Shown here: positions 1 through 7,682 of the stretch, piece by piece
Position numbering within the stretch: position 1 is the first letter of the stretch
Layout of the letters: each line of letters begins with the position of its first letter
From: Bradyrhizobium canariense
GTDB lineage: Bacteria > Pseudomonadota > Alphaproteobacteria > Rhizobiales > Xanthobacteraceae
Reading direction: 5' to 3'
Assembly: GCF_018130465.1 (NCBI RefSeq)
Contig: NZ_JAFCKJ010000003.1
Span: forward strand, 744,001 to 808,000
DNA length: 64,000 nt
Notes under the pieces: generated by a model
Told to the model about the DNA's origin: nothing
Databases searched by the model: none
The model's input: only the letters and a program-made list of their open reading frames with translations
Made by a program: the position numbers and the translations under genes

Positions 1-196
1 GGATCGTGCCGACATGGCGGAACAGGATCCACAGCGCCTCCTGCGTCGCATCCTCGGCATCCGCTGAGCTGCGACAGGTGGCGCGGGCATAGCGGCGGAT
101 GTTCGGCTGCGCCGTCTCGAGCAGAGACGCGATCGCCTGGGGATCGCCGAGGCGCGCGGCCTCGAACAGGTCCGGCGAGATTGCGGCGGCGCTCAC
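1..196 (-). CDS. ECF-type RNA polymerase sigma factor, N-terminal part (runs off window)
   Basis: Reading the minus strand from a GTG at 194-196 gives an open frame to the window edge. It contains a sigma region-2-like segment, with RRYARATCRSSADAEDATQE at about residues 34-53 followed by an ALWILFRH helix. That layout is typical of ECF sigma factors, which bind core RNA polymerase through region 2. The GTG overlaps the TGA of the upstream DUF2892 gene (shared bases 194-195), so the two are probably translationally coupled. Only about 65 residues are visible; region 4 and any anti-sigma partner lie outside the window. The sigma call rests on family pattern and is fairly secure; the subgroup is unknown. 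Confidence 0.75.
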   Translation of the reverse strand, partial: MSAAAISPDLFEAARLGDPQAIASLLETAQPNIRRYARATCRSSADAEDATQEALWILFRHVGTI

Positions 197-402
197 GACA
201 CGCCTCCCTTTCCGATGCCGGCCATCGCGCACATCGGACAATAGCCGACGAGACCGGTCAGCGCGAAGCCGGCGCCGCCGAGCGCAACCAGCCACGCCGC
301 GGCGCCGGTGAGATACACCAACGCCGCGACCGCCACCGCGACGCCCAAGGCAATCCGCACGGCCTGGTGCAGGCCGCCGATGTTCTTCCTGTAAAATGCC
401 AT
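193..402 (-). CDS. DUF2892 (YgaP-type transmembrane) small membrane protein
   Basis: A 69-residue protein with two hydrophobic helices (about residues 13-32 and 36-53) and a C-terminal YCPMCAMAG segment, the layout of DUF2892 inner-membrane proteins, where the two cysteines sit just after the second helix. I chose the ATG at 400-402 because GGAGG lies 7 bases upstream; a longer frame adds nine residues without a ribosome site. The gene lies directly upstream of, and overlaps, the ECF sigma gene, so it may be co-regulated with it. No catalytic role can be assigned; DUF2892 domains are sometimes fused to rhodanese domains, but no rhodanese is present here. Confidence 0.8.
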   Translation of the reverse strand: MAFYRKNIGGLHQAVRIALGVAVAVAALVYLTGAAAWLVALGGAGFALTGLVGYCPMCAMAGIGKGGVS

Positions 403-499
403 CACATCCTCCGAGATGAGCCGAAGCAAAATGCCTCGACCGTCAAGAGAGGGCGCGACGACCCAAAAGGATTCGCGGGAACGTGCAATTTTTTCGCGA

Positions 500-1684
500 T
501 CAGCCTCCGGCGGCCTGATAGGCCAGACGCTTGAATTCGAAGAAGAACGGATTCCAGAAACCCATGTAGCGCTGCGCCATCAACACGCCGGCGGTATTGG
601 CCTGCGGGCAGATCCACCAATGGGTGCCGGCAAGGCCGCCCCACTGGAATTCGCCGGTCGAATTCGGGGGATCGAACGGCATCGGCGCGAAGGTGACGGC
701 GCCGCCGAGGCCAAAACCCTTGCCGGCCATCGGGCCGAGATTGGCGAAGCGGATGGTCTGGCCGGCGGGCAACTGGTTCGTCATCATCTGCCGCAGCGTC
801 TCCGGCTTCAGCAGCGCATCTGGGCCGGGCAGCAGCGCGCGTACCAGAGCGAGCATGTCGGGCAAGGTCGAGACCAGACCGCTGCCGCCCGACAGCCGCG
901 GTAGCGCCCGCCGATAAGCCTGCGGATAAGGCAGATGGTCGGCGCGCGTGAGGCCGGGCTTCATCGGGTCCAGCACGTCGGCACCATTGTACAACGCGAC
1001 CAGCCTGCCCTGCTGCGCGTCCGGCACGTGGAAGCCGGTGTCGGTCATGCCGAGCGGCTCGAAGATGCGCTCCTTGAGCACGGCGTCGAGCGGTTTGCCG
1101 GACACGACCTCCACGACACGCCCGAGCACATCGGTCGCAACCGAATATTCCCAGGACGAGCCGGGATGATAGGACAGCGGCAGATCGGCGAGCTGGTCGA
1201 TCATGCCGGTCAGCGGCGTCAACGGATTGAGAACGCTCGCCTCGTTATAGGCTTTGAACAGCACCGAGCCGGGATCGAAGATGCCGTAGCTGAGGCCGGC
1301 CGTATGGGTCAGAAGCTGCCGGATCGTGATCGAGCTCTTCGCCGGCTCGACGTCGGCGAGGCTCAAAGCGCCCGGCTTCAGCACCTTGCGATTGCCGAGT
1401 TGCGGCAGGAATTTCTCGACAACGTCATCGAGCCCGATACGGCCTTCCTCGACCAGCAGCATGATCGCGCAGGTGACGACGATCTTGGTATTGGAAAACG
1501 CGCGGAAAATGTGGTCGGGCTGGAGCGCCGTCTTCGCTTCGCGATCGGCGAAGCCGACGCATTGCTGGTCGACGACCTCGCGGCCCCGCAGCACCGCCCA
1601 GGATGCGCCAGGAATGATCTCCTGATCGACGTAACGCTGCATCGCCGTCCGCGCGGCGGAAAAATCAGGTGTTCTGGCGTCCAT
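500..1684 (-). CDS. Serine hydrolase, class C beta-lactamase / EstB-like esterase family
   Basis: A 394-residue protein with the penicillin-binding-protein fold. S64-N-T-K67 matches the SxxK catalytic motif, Y180-S181 lies where the family has its Tyr-x-Asn/Ser motif, LLTHTAGL (about 124-131) is the usual family signature, and GGLAGTHWW near residue 350 replaces the KTG box. Members are esterases, D-aminopeptidases or beta-lactamases; HWW in place of KTG favours an esterase. No signal peptide is evident, so it is probably cytoplasmic. The start has a purine-rich GGGGGAAG ribosome site. It stands alone, with the GNAT gene upstream on the same strand 76 bases away. Substrate unknown. Confidence 0.85.
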   Translation of the reverse strand: MDARTPDFSAARTAMQRYVDQEIIPGASWAVLRGREVVDQQCVGFADREAKTALQPDHIFRAFSNTKIVVTCAIMLLVEEGRIGLDDVVEKFLPQLGNRKVLKPGALSLADVEPAKSSITIRQLLTHTAGLSYGIFDPGSVLFKAYNEASVLNPLTPLTGMIDQLADLPLSYHPGSSWEYSVATDVLGRVVEVVSGKPLDAVLKERIFEPLGMTDTGFHVPDAQQGRLVALYNGADVLDPMKPGLTRADHLPYPQAYRRALPRLSGGSGLVSTLPDMLALVRALLPGPDALLKPETLRQMMTNQLPAGQTIRFANLGPMAGKGFGLGGAVTFAPMPFDPPNSTGEFQWGGLAGTHWWICPQANTAGVLMAQRYMGFWNPFFFEFKRLAYQAAGG

Positions 1685-1759
1685 GTGCTTCCCCCAATGA
1701 TGGTTGGGATCGATATAGCGTGAATTCGCCAGATATGAAGCCTGACCGGACGGCGCAGC

Positions 1760-2452
1760 TCATTCCTGCTTCATGAACGCAGTGACGTGCAGGCAGCGCC
1801 GAATCCGCATCCCCTGCCGCTGGTACAGCGCGATGGCCGATGAGTTGCTCGAGAACACGTGCAGGAACGGAATTTCGCCGCGCGCCTCGATCTGGCGCGC
1901 GACCGCCGCGAGCAGCGCCTGCGCGTAGCCCCGCCCACGATGGTCGGGGTGGACGCAGACGGCCGTCATCTCGACGAAATTGCCCGGCTTCATGCGCTCG
2001 CCGGCCATCGCGACCAATTCGCCGCCGGCGCGGATGCCGAGGAACGTCCCGAGTTCGTGCGTGCGCCGCGCGAACGGGCCGGGCTTCGTCAACTCCGTCA
2101 GCGCCATCATGGCGGGAACGTCGGCTTCACCCAGCCGAACGATCTCGGCATCGCGAAGCGGACTGTCGGCGGGAGAGCCGATCATCTGCTCGCAAGGTCC
2201 GGCGAGCACGACCTTGAATCCGGCGGGAACGTCGACGGCCTCCGGCGTGAACAGCGCGGCGACCTGCGAGCCCGACAGGAGATCGCGGAGCGCGGCAAAG
2301 CTCGCCTCGGACATGTCGACCATGTCGGCGAAGGGCGTCACCTCCACCGGATAGCGCAGCGCTCGCGGGCCACCCTCGGCCAGAGATTTGTGGCTGGTCG
2401 TCAGAGCGCTCCAGATCGGCCGATCCAGCAGCGTCACGTCACCGTTCGACAC
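1760..2452 (-). CDS. GNAT family N-acetyltransferase
   Basis: The acetyl-CoA-binding signature HPDHRGRGYAQALL lies near residues 167-180, followed by a C-terminal strand with SSNSSAIALYQRQGM typical of GNAT motif B. The first half is less conserved and probably forms a second, degenerate GNAT-like lobe, as in FR47-type acetyltransferases. I chose GTG at 2450-2452, with AAGGA 8 bases upstream, because the alternative ATG at 2491 would overlap the Lin0512 gene by 35 bases. It lies immediately downstream of that gene and probably shares its transcript. The acceptor substrate cannot be told from sequence. Confidence 0.8.
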   Translation of the reverse strand: MSNGDVTLLDRPIWSALTTSHKSLAEGGPRALRYPVEVTPFADMVDMSEASFAALRDLLSGSQVAALFTPEAVDVPAGFKVVLAGPCEQMIGSPADSPLRDAEIVRLGEADVPAMMALTELTKPGPFARRTHELGTFLGIRAGGELVAMAGERMKPGNFVEMTAVCVHPDHRGRGYAQALLAAVARQIEARGEIPFLHVFSSNSSAIALYQRQGMRIRRCLHVTAFMKQE

Positions 2453-2456
2453 CGGC

Positions 2457-2804
2457 CTAGTCCTTATCGAAGCTGACGATGACGGCGGCATTGGCGATGA
2501 GGATGGGGTCGTTGCCCTGTTCCGCGGCCGAGGGAATCTCCAGCCCGCCCTTGACCGCGTTGACCGTGACAGTGCCGTAAGGCAGCTCCTTGGCGACGGC
2601 TTCCTTGTCGACGGCTTCGGGATTCGGCACCGCGATCGTGACGTCGACGAACATGTCGTTCGCGGTCTTGTCGATCATCCGGAAGAAGCCGAGGCTCGAA
2701 TGCCTGATGGCATCCGACACCGCACGCTTCGCCGCCTTGGTGGCGTCCCGGCCATGGACGTCGACGCCCATGCCCATCTCGGTGATACAGCGAACGCGAG
2801 TCAT
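2457..2804 (-). CDS. Lin0512 family protein
   Basis: A 115-residue protein that begins MTRVRCITEMGMGVDVHGRD and contains AAKRAVSDAIRHSS, the hallmarks of the small Lin0512 family. The biochemical function of that family is unknown as far as I recall. The start is supported by AGGA 7 bases upstream. It is followed after 4 bases by the GNAT start chosen here, suggesting an operon. The C-terminal half is rich in Val/Ile and probably forms strands of a compact alpha/beta fold. No catalytic motif is visible. Confidence 0.8.
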   Translation of the reverse strand: MTRVRCITEMGMGVDVHGRDATKAAKRAVSDAIRHSSLGFFRMIDKTANDMFVDVTIAVPNPEAVDKEAVAKELPYGTVTVNAVKGGLEIPSAAEQGNDPILIANAAVIVSFDKD

Positions 2805-2878
2805 CTTGATTCCTGTGGTTGGTGGAGTGATTGCGAATGTCAGCGATCAGGTCGCTCGACACAAGTGCGGTCGTTCCT

Positions 2879-2942
2879 CTCGTGTCCCGGACGCTCTGCA
2901 GCGCACCGCTGAAAAAGCGCTGCGCTGCGTCCGGGGCACGAG
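2879..2942. repeat. Palindromic intergenic repeat (CTCGTGTCCCGGACGC type)
   Basis: The left arm CTCGTGTCCCGGACGC (2879-2894) is matched by the near-complementary right arm GCGTCCGGGGCACGAG (2927-2942). The same pair of arms recurs at 4903-5041, so this is a dispersed palindromic element rather than a unique terminator. It lies between the Lin0512 gene and the acetolactate-synthase-like gene. Confidence 0.8.
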
Positions 2943-2992
2943 GCCGTGATTTTGCAGGCGTCGCTGCTTCAATATCTTCATTGCACGCACCA

Positions 2993-4657
2993 TCACGCCT
3001 TTGCCTTCTCTCGCGCCCGCAGCTCATCCACCAGCACCCGCACATTCTCCGAATAATCGATCGGGATCACAACCAGATGCACGCCGCCCTCCTGGAAGGC
3101 GGCATCCAGCGTCGGGCCAAAACTGTCGATGCTCTCGATCCGATGTCCCTTCGCCCCATAGGCCTTCGCGTACAGGACGAAATCGGGATTGCCAAAGGTC
3201 ATGCCGAAATCGGCGAAGTGATCGACGGCCTGCTTCCAGCGGATCATGCCGTAGGCGTTGTCCTCGAGCACCAACACGACCAGATTGAGCTTGAGGCGGA
3301 CTGCGGTCTCCATCTCCTGGCTGTTCATCATGAAGCCGCCGTCGCCGGCGACCGCGAGCACGCGGCACTCCGGATAGAGCATCGCGGCCATCATCGCCGA
3401 CGGCAGGCCGGCGCCCATCGTCGCCAGCGCATTGTCGAGCAGCAGCGTGTTGGCGACGCGGGTGCGGTAGTTGCGCGCGAACCAGATCTTGTACATGCCG
3501 TTGTCGAGCGCGACGATGCCGTTCTCCGGAATGACCTGCCGGATGTCGTGCACGATGCGTTGCGGCGTCGGCGGCCAGCGCGCTTCGGTGGCGCGGTCGG
3601 CGATATGCGAGAGAATCTTTTCGCGCAGCGGCAGCAGCGCGGCGGCTTGCGGCAGCTTGCCTTCGAGCCGGTCGGCGAGCAGTTCCAGGCTCGGGCCGAC
3701 GTCGCCCACGACTTCCGCATCGGGAAAATAGACCAGCTCGACGCTGGCCGGCGTGTAGCTGACGTGAATCACCTTCGGGCCCGAGGGCCCCATGATGAAG
3801 GGCGGCTTCTCGATCGGATCATGGCCGATCGCGACGATCAGATCGGCGGCGTCGATCGCGTCATGAACGTAGTCGCGCTCGGACAGCGCGGCGGTGCCCA
3901 TGTAGAGATTGGTGCCGCCGGGCACCGTGCCCTTCCCCATCTGCGTGGTGAAGAAGGGAATGCCGGTCCGCCGCACGAAGCTCGCGATGCCGTGGGTCGC
4001 GCGCGGCCGGCTGGTCGCCGCGCCCATCATCACCAGCGGATGCTTCGCGGCCAAAATCATCTCGGCGGCGCGGTCGAGCGCGGCGCGATGGGCGACCGGG
4101 ATCTCGATCGGATGAACCGGGATCATCGGGACATCAGGCACTTCATCACCCGCGATGTCCTCGGGCAGTTCGAGATGCACCGGCCCCGGCCGCTCCTCCA
4201 TCGCCACGCGAAACGCATCGCGGACCACGGTCGGGATGCTGGAGGCGCTGATGATCTGCCGCGACAGTTTCGTCAGCGGCTTCATGGAGGCAACCACGTC
4301 GACGATCTGGAAACGCGCCTGCCGGCTACTCATGATCGGCTTCTGGCCGGTGATCAAAATCATCGGCATCGCGCCAAGATGCGCATACGCCGCGCCCGTC
4401 GACAGATTGAGCGCGCCCGGGCCGAGCGTCGAAAGACAAACTCCGGGCTTGCCGGTCAGCCGCCCGTGCGTCGCGGCCATGAAGGCGGCGGCCTGCTCGT
4501 GGCGGGTCAGGATCAACTCGATCCTGGAGGTGCGGAGCGATTCCACCAGATCGAGATTCTCCTCGCCTGGCACGCCGAAGATGCGGTCGACACCTTCGTT
4601 CTCCAGCGCGGCGACAAACAGGTCCGATCCTTTGACTTTGCGTTCCTGCCCACTCAT
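2993..4657 (-). CDS. Thiamine-diphosphate enzyme, acetolactate synthase large-subunit type
   Basis: A 554-residue ThDP-dependent enzyme with the three usual domains. The N-terminal pyrimidine-binding domain has the catalytic glutamate in TRHEQAAAFM (E54). A central domain follows, and then the PP-binding domain with GDGGFMMNSQE near residue 437 and the closing Asn in LEDNAYGM. The length fits acetolactate synthase (pyruvate condensation to acetolactate) and related carboligases. No regulatory small-subunit gene is adjacent, so it is more likely a catabolic or stand-alone enzyme than the branched-chain biosynthetic IlvB. The start is backed by GGGAGG. Other ThDP carboligases or decarboxylases cannot be excluded. 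Confidence 0.85.
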   Translation of the reverse strand: MSGQERKVKGSDLFVAALENEGVDRIFGVPGEENLDLVESLRTSRIELILTRHEQAAAFMAATHGRLTGKPGVCLSTLGPGALNLSTGAAYAHLGAMPMILITGQKPIMSSRQARFQIVDVVASMKPLTKLSRQIISASSIPTVVRDAFRVAMEERPGPVHLELPEDIAGDEVPDVPMIPVHPIEIPVAHRAALDRAAEMILAAKHPLVMMGAATSRPRATHGIASFVRRTGIPFFTTQMGKGTVPGGTNLYMGTAALSERDYVHDAIDAADLIVAIGHDPIEKPPFIMGPSGPKVIHVSYTPASVELVYFPDAEVVGDVGPSLELLADRLEGKLPQAAALLPLREKILSHIADRATEARWPPTPQRIVHDIRQVIPENGIVALDNGMYKIWFARNYRTRVANTLLLDNALATMGAGLPSAMMAAMLYPECRVLAVAGDGGFMMNSQEMETAVRLKLNLVVLVLEDNAYGMIRWKQAVDHFADFGMTFGNPDFVLYAKAYGAKGHRIESIDSFGPTLDAAFQEGGVHLVVIPIDYSENVRVLVDELRAREKAKA

Positions 4658-4766
4658 GTCGCCTCCCGGTCACAATGTCGGCTCCCGTGTTCCACGGCAG
4701 CCGGCGCATGGTAACGGTCCGCGGCGCGGGCACAACTCACAAAGAGGCGCGCAACTGCATCATCCC

Positions 4767-4880
4767 TGTCATCGCGAGCGCAGCGACTTGTCCGCCGAAG
4801 CTCTTTGGCGAAGGCGGCAGCAATCCAGACTGCCCCCGCGGAAAGACTCTGGATTGCTTCGCTACGCTCGCAATGACGGA
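4767..4880. repeat. Palindromic intergenic repeat (TCATCGCGAGCGCAGCGA type)
   Basis: The end TGTCATCGCGAGCGCAGCGA pairs with CGCTACGCTCGCAATGACGG at the other end, and both flank inward copies of GCAATCCAGA / TCTGGATTGC. A related unit with the same ends occurs at 46135-46215, marking this as a dispersed element. It lies in the 1.1-kb gene-free stretch 4658-5742. Confidence 0.8.
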
Positions 4881-4902
4881 GTGTGGCGGCAACGCTCATC
4901 CC

Positions 4903-5041
4903 TCTCGTGTCCCGGACGCGCTGCAGCGTACTTACGCTGCTGCGCAGAGCCGGGACCCAGCAGGCCGCGCACTCGCCGCTGCATGGGCCCCGGCTCTGCA
5001 GCGCACCGCCAAGGGGCGCTGCGCTGCGTCCGGGGCACGAG
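4903..5041. repeat. Second copy of the CTCGTGTCCCGGACGC palindromic repeat
   Basis: The outer arms match those at 2879-2942: CTCGTGTCCCGGACGC on the left and GCGTCCGGGGCACGAG on the right. The interior is longer here (about 107 bases) and holds its own partial inverted repeat around CTGCAGCG. No open frame in it looks protein-like. Confidence 0.75.
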
Positions 5042-5055
5042 ACTGTTGTTGAATA

Positions 5056-5690
5056 ACTGACATGGGCTCGCATCCTCGCGGCTTGTTTCGCCCGAGCTTT
5101 GCTTCTTCGTCTCACCCTCAATTGAAAGAGGGCGCAGGGAAGACCGGGTGCCGGCTGGCACCCGCGGTCCACTGTGCGAGATTGTCGTAGGAACATTGCA
5201 CAGCGGCATACAGGTGAAGCCAAACAACCGGCCTTCCCTGCGCAGTGGCTTTACGGCTTATGTCGCGCTCTCCCCGGGGAGCGATGCACTATTGCCCCCG
5301 TCGCCTTGCGGATGGCTGATGCGTGTGCCCGGTTGGGCAGCCCACATCACCGCAACGCTTGACGCACAGACCCCGGGCGTCAGGACCACACGATTTGGCC
5401 GTACGCCGATCACACCGGTCGTGCGCGCGATGCCTTCGCTCACGGTTGCCCGCCCTGCGAAGCCTTTCGCGCCGATGTGACCCACGTCCACCGCCGCCCG
5501 GCCCGCGTTCGTGACGATCGCGATACGCCCCTCTTCCTTGGGCCGGGTTGCGGCGACACATACGCCGTTTCCGAATTTCGGTAAAGTGGAATATTTTTGC
5601 CGGCCGGCGTTGACCGACGGTTTGGGTGTTTTGCCCGACGGGCAACACAAGGTCTTGCAGCCCGGCCGTCACCTCAGCTTCAGACCAAGC
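5056..5690. repeat. Dispersed Bradyrhizobium-type intergenic element (about 0.6 kb), non-coding or relic
   Basis: This stretch has no plausible gene but carries long segments I recognise from memory as recurring in Bradyrhizobium genomes: the GAGGGCGCAGGGAAG block, CTCTCCCCGGGGAGCGATG, CCGGGCGTCAGGACCACACG, and TTTGGGTGTTTTGCCCGACG at 5621-5640. GTTTTGCCCGACGGGCAACAC forms a short hairpin. Open frames across it change phase repeatedly and none has a consistent ribosome site, so a decayed coding ancestor or a structured repeat are both possible. Only this copy is in the window, so its repeat nature rests on memory rather than on the sequence shown. Confidence 0.5.
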
Positions 5691-5742
5691 TCCGTGACGC
5701 GACGGCGTTGCAAGCCGCGCGCGCCGTGCTATCGCTTGGGCG

Positions 5743-6096
5743 ATGACTCCCAAAGCCTTCGAAACCCGCTGCCTGCGCCTGCCCGCCGTCACCAAGGTGG
5801 TGCAGTGGGAGGGCACCTCCGTTTTCAAGGTCGGCGGCAAGATGTTCGCACTCGGCGGCGGCTTTGCCGCGCGCTCCGGCGGCTACATGTTCAAGGTCTC
5901 GAACATGGCCTATGCCATGCTGATCGAACACGGCCTTGCGCGGCCGGCGCCGTATCTGGCGCGCGCCAAATGGGTGCAGCTCGTCGGCAGCAACGCACTG
6001 TCAGACGCCGAGCTCACGGCCTATCTGGCGCAGGCGCACGCACTGATCGTGGCGAAACTCACGCGGAAGTCCCGCAAGGCGCTGGGCCTGGACTGA
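5743..6096 (+). CDS. MmcQ/YjbR family protein
   Basis: A 117-residue protein with the YjbR-like fold signature. It has LPAVTKVVQWEGTSVFKVGG near the start, a YAMLIEHGLARPAPYLARAK segment, and a C-terminal helix with SDAELTAYLAQAHALIVAKL. YjbR/MmcQ proteins are small double-wing proteins often labelled DNA-binding; their real role is unclear. The ATG follows the dispersed element by about 50 bases and has no clear ribosome site. It converges with the ohrR gene, whose stop is 27 bases beyond its end. Confidence 0.8.
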   Translation: MTPKAFETRCLRLPAVTKVVQWEGTSVFKVGGKMFALGGGFAARSGGYMFKVSNMAYAMLIEHGLARPAPYLARAKWVQLVGSNALSDAELTAYLAQAHALIVAKLTRKSRKALGLD

Positions 6097-6122
6097 AGCG
6101 CAGGGCGACCGCGCGCCGCGCT

Positions 6123-6590
6123 TCAGGACTTCTCCTCCGCGAGCCTGGTGTTGCGCAACAGATTGTCGCGCAGCGTGCTGACCGTCTTCTGCACCACCGG
6201 GAATTCGTCGCCGAGGCCGGTCGCCTCGATCACGGAGTCGCCGAGATCCTGCTCGATCAGCTTGCGCCCCGCCGGCGTCAGGCTCAACAACACCTGCCGT
6301 TCATCGGCGGGGTCGCGGTGGCGGCGGATATAACCCATCTGCTCGAGCTTCTTCAGGATCGGCGTGAGCGTGTTGGATTCCAGGAACAGCTTTTCGCCGA
6401 GCGCGCCGACCGTCTGCTCGTCCCCATCCGACAGCGCCACCATGGCGATGTACTGGGTGTAGGTCAGGCCGACCTTGTCCAGCAGCGGCTTGTAGGCGCG
6501 GCCGAAGGCGAGATTGGCCGAATAGACCGCAAAGCACAGGAAATTGGATAGTTTTCGCCCTTTGCCGGTGGTTTTGGGGGGACGGGCCAT
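6123..6590 (-). CDS. ohrR: OhrR, MarR-family organic peroxide sensor-repressor
   Basis: A 155-residue winged-helix MarR protein. The N-terminal motif LSNFLCFAVYSANLAFGRAY holds Cys19, the position of the redox-sensing cysteine in OhrR proteins. LTYTQYIAMVAL and LESNTLTPILKKLEQMGYI form the DNA-binding region, with DPADERQVLLSLT as the wing. OhrR represses ohr until organic hydroperoxides oxidise the cysteine. The divergent ohr gene starts 147 bases away, and two near-identical palindromes lie between them, fitting this regulation. The single visible reactive Cys, with no obvious second resolving Cys, suggests a one-cysteine OhrR that reacts with a small thiol. Confidence 0.93.
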   Translation of the reverse strand: MARPPKTTGKGRKLSNFLCFAVYSANLAFGRAYKPLLDKVGLTYTQYIAMVALSDGDEQTVGALGEKLFLESNTLTPILKKLEQMGYIRRHRDPADERQVLLSLTPAGRKLIEQDLGDSVIEATGLGDEFPVVQKTVSTLRDNLLRNTRLAEEKS

Positions 6591-6633
6591 TGGAACCTCC
6601 GCATTTCGTGATCCGCAACCGATATAAATCGCA

Positions 6634-6648
6634 TCCGATTAAATCGGA
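6634..6648. promoter_or_regulatory. OhrR operator 1
   Basis: The perfect palindrome TCCGATT-A-AATCGGA is preceded by ATCGCA, as is the second copy 57 bases downstream. It lies close to the ohrR start, so OhrR bound here could block its own transcription. The assignment is inferred from position between divergent ohrR and ohr and from the duplicated symmetry. Confidence 0.75.
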
Positions 6649-6690
6649 AGAGCTTGACTGCACCGGTCGGCAGGTTTATTTCACATCGCA

Positions 6691-6705
6691 TCCGATTGGA
6701 TCGGA
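6691..6705. promoter_or_regulatory. OhrR operator 2
   Basis: The palindrome TCCGAT-TGG-ATCGGA shares the upstream ATCGCA with operator 1. It lies 33 bases before the ohr start codon, where a bound repressor would cover the ohr promoter. Operator assignment is an inference from symmetry, duplication and context. Confidence 0.75.
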
Positions 6706-6737
6706 CACGATCAATAACCCATTCCAAGGACACGATC

Positions 6738-7139
6738 ATGACCTCCGCCGCCAAGCTTCTCTTCACCGGCAAGACCCACGTCACCTCCGGCGCCGACGGC
6801 GCTGCGCGCTCCAGCGACGGTTCGCTCGACATCAAGCTGGTCCAGCCGCACCCGGCCGCCGAAAACCTGTTCGCCGCCGCCTGGTCGGCCTGCTATCTCG
6901 GCGCGCTTGGGCTCGCCGCAGCCCAGCGCAAGGTCAAGCTGCCGAGCGAGCCGTCGGTCGACACCGCGATCGACCTCAACAACGCGGGTGGCGCCTTCTT
7001 CCTGCGCGCACGTCTCGACGTCAGCGTCCCCGGCGTCGATCGCGCGGTCGCGCAGGAGCTGATCGAGGCCGCGCACGGCATCTGCCCCTACTCCAAAGCG
7101 GTGCACGGCAACATCGAGGTGACCACCACCCTCGTCTGA
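6738..7139 (+). CDS. ohr: Organic hydroperoxide resistance peroxidase Ohr
   Basis: A 133-residue OsmC/Ohr-family thiol peroxidase that reduces organic hydroperoxides. The two essential cysteines are present: Cys52 in AAAWSACYLGAL and Cys116 in GICPYSKAVHGN. The length is normal for Ohr. The start at MTSAAKL is supported by AAGGA 7 bases upstream; a longer in-frame ATG at 6654 would run through the operators and is rejected. Expression should be induced by peroxide through OhrR. Confidence 0.95.
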   Translation: MTSAAKLLFTGKTHVTSGADGAARSSDGSLDIKLVQPHPAAENLFAAAWSACYLGALGLAAAQRKVKLPSEPSVDTAIDLNNAGGAFFLRARLDVSVPGVDRAVAQELIEAAHGICPYSKAVHGNIEVTTTLV

Positions 7140-7217
7140 AACGCCGCGACGCGGACCGGCCGAGCATCGGCCGGGCCCGCGCGATGCAGACAATCCCGCG
7201 AACATTAGGAGCCGACC

Positions 7218-7631
7218 ATGAGCCATCGTCTTTTGCCAGCCGTGCGTGTCCTCGCCAGCGCAGCCGTGCTTGCCGCAAATATCCTCACGCTGCCGGCCGC
7301 GGCGCAGTCGACCGGCGTCACGCGCACCGATCTCCAGCGCCACGATCTCGGCGCGCCGGGGCGTGAGGCCGTGCAGGTGCGCGTCGACCTCGCCCCCGGC
7401 GTGGCATTCGGCCGGCACACCCATCCGGGCGAAGAGATCGTCTACGTGCTCGCGGGCGCCATCGAATACGACGTCGAGGGCAAGCCGCCGGCGACGCTGA
7501 AGGCCGGTGACGTGCTGTTCATCCCGGCCGGAACGGTGCATGCGGCCAGGAACGTCGGCCGGGACGCCGCGAGCGAGCTTGCGACCTATATCGTGGAGAA
7601 GGACAAGCCGCTGCTGACGCTGACGAAGTGA
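7218..7631 (+). CDS. Exported cupin-domain protein
   Basis: A 137-residue protein with a cleavable signal peptide (hydrophobic stretch at about residues 8-25, ending PAAAQS). One conserved cupin barrel follows: motif 1 reads GRHTHPGEEIVYVLAG, with two His and Glu as metal ligands, and motif 2 reads AGDVLFIPAGTVHAARN. It probably binds a divalent metal in the periplasm; the substrate is unknown. It lies 79 bases downstream of ohr and may share its transcript. Small secreted cupins beside peroxide or redox genes are common, but no specific role can be claimed. Confidence 0.85.
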   Translation: MSHRLLPAVRVLASAAVLAANILTLPAAAQSTGVTRTDLQRHDLGAPGREAVQVRVDLAPGVAFGRHTHPGEEIVYVLAGAIEYDVEGKPPATLKAGDVLFIPAGTVHAARNVGRDAASELATYIVEKDKPLLTLTK

Positions 7632-7662
7632 AACCGGCACTCCGATTGACCTTGAAATAATA

Positions 7663-7678
7663 TCTGACTAAAGTCAGA
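7663..7678. promoter_or_regulatory. Palindrome at the start of the MarR-GNAT gene (likely autoregulatory operator)
   Basis: The perfect inverted repeat TCTGACT-AA-AGTCAGA ends 4 bases before the ATG of the MarR-GNAT gene. Its position over the translation start, combined with the regulator type, suggests self-repression. No ribosome site fits between it and the ATG, so the mRNA may be leaderless. Confidence 0.6.
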
Positions 7679-7682
7679 CATC

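Noticed and set aside
2831-4714. Long plus-strand frame of 627 codons
   Set aside because: It is antisense to the well-supported thiamine-diphosphate enzyme, is His/Arg-rich and has no family pattern.
5511-6551. Plus-strand frame of 346 codons across the MmcQ gene and OhrR
   Set aside because: It crosses the dispersed element, a real gene in another frame and the antisense of ohrR.
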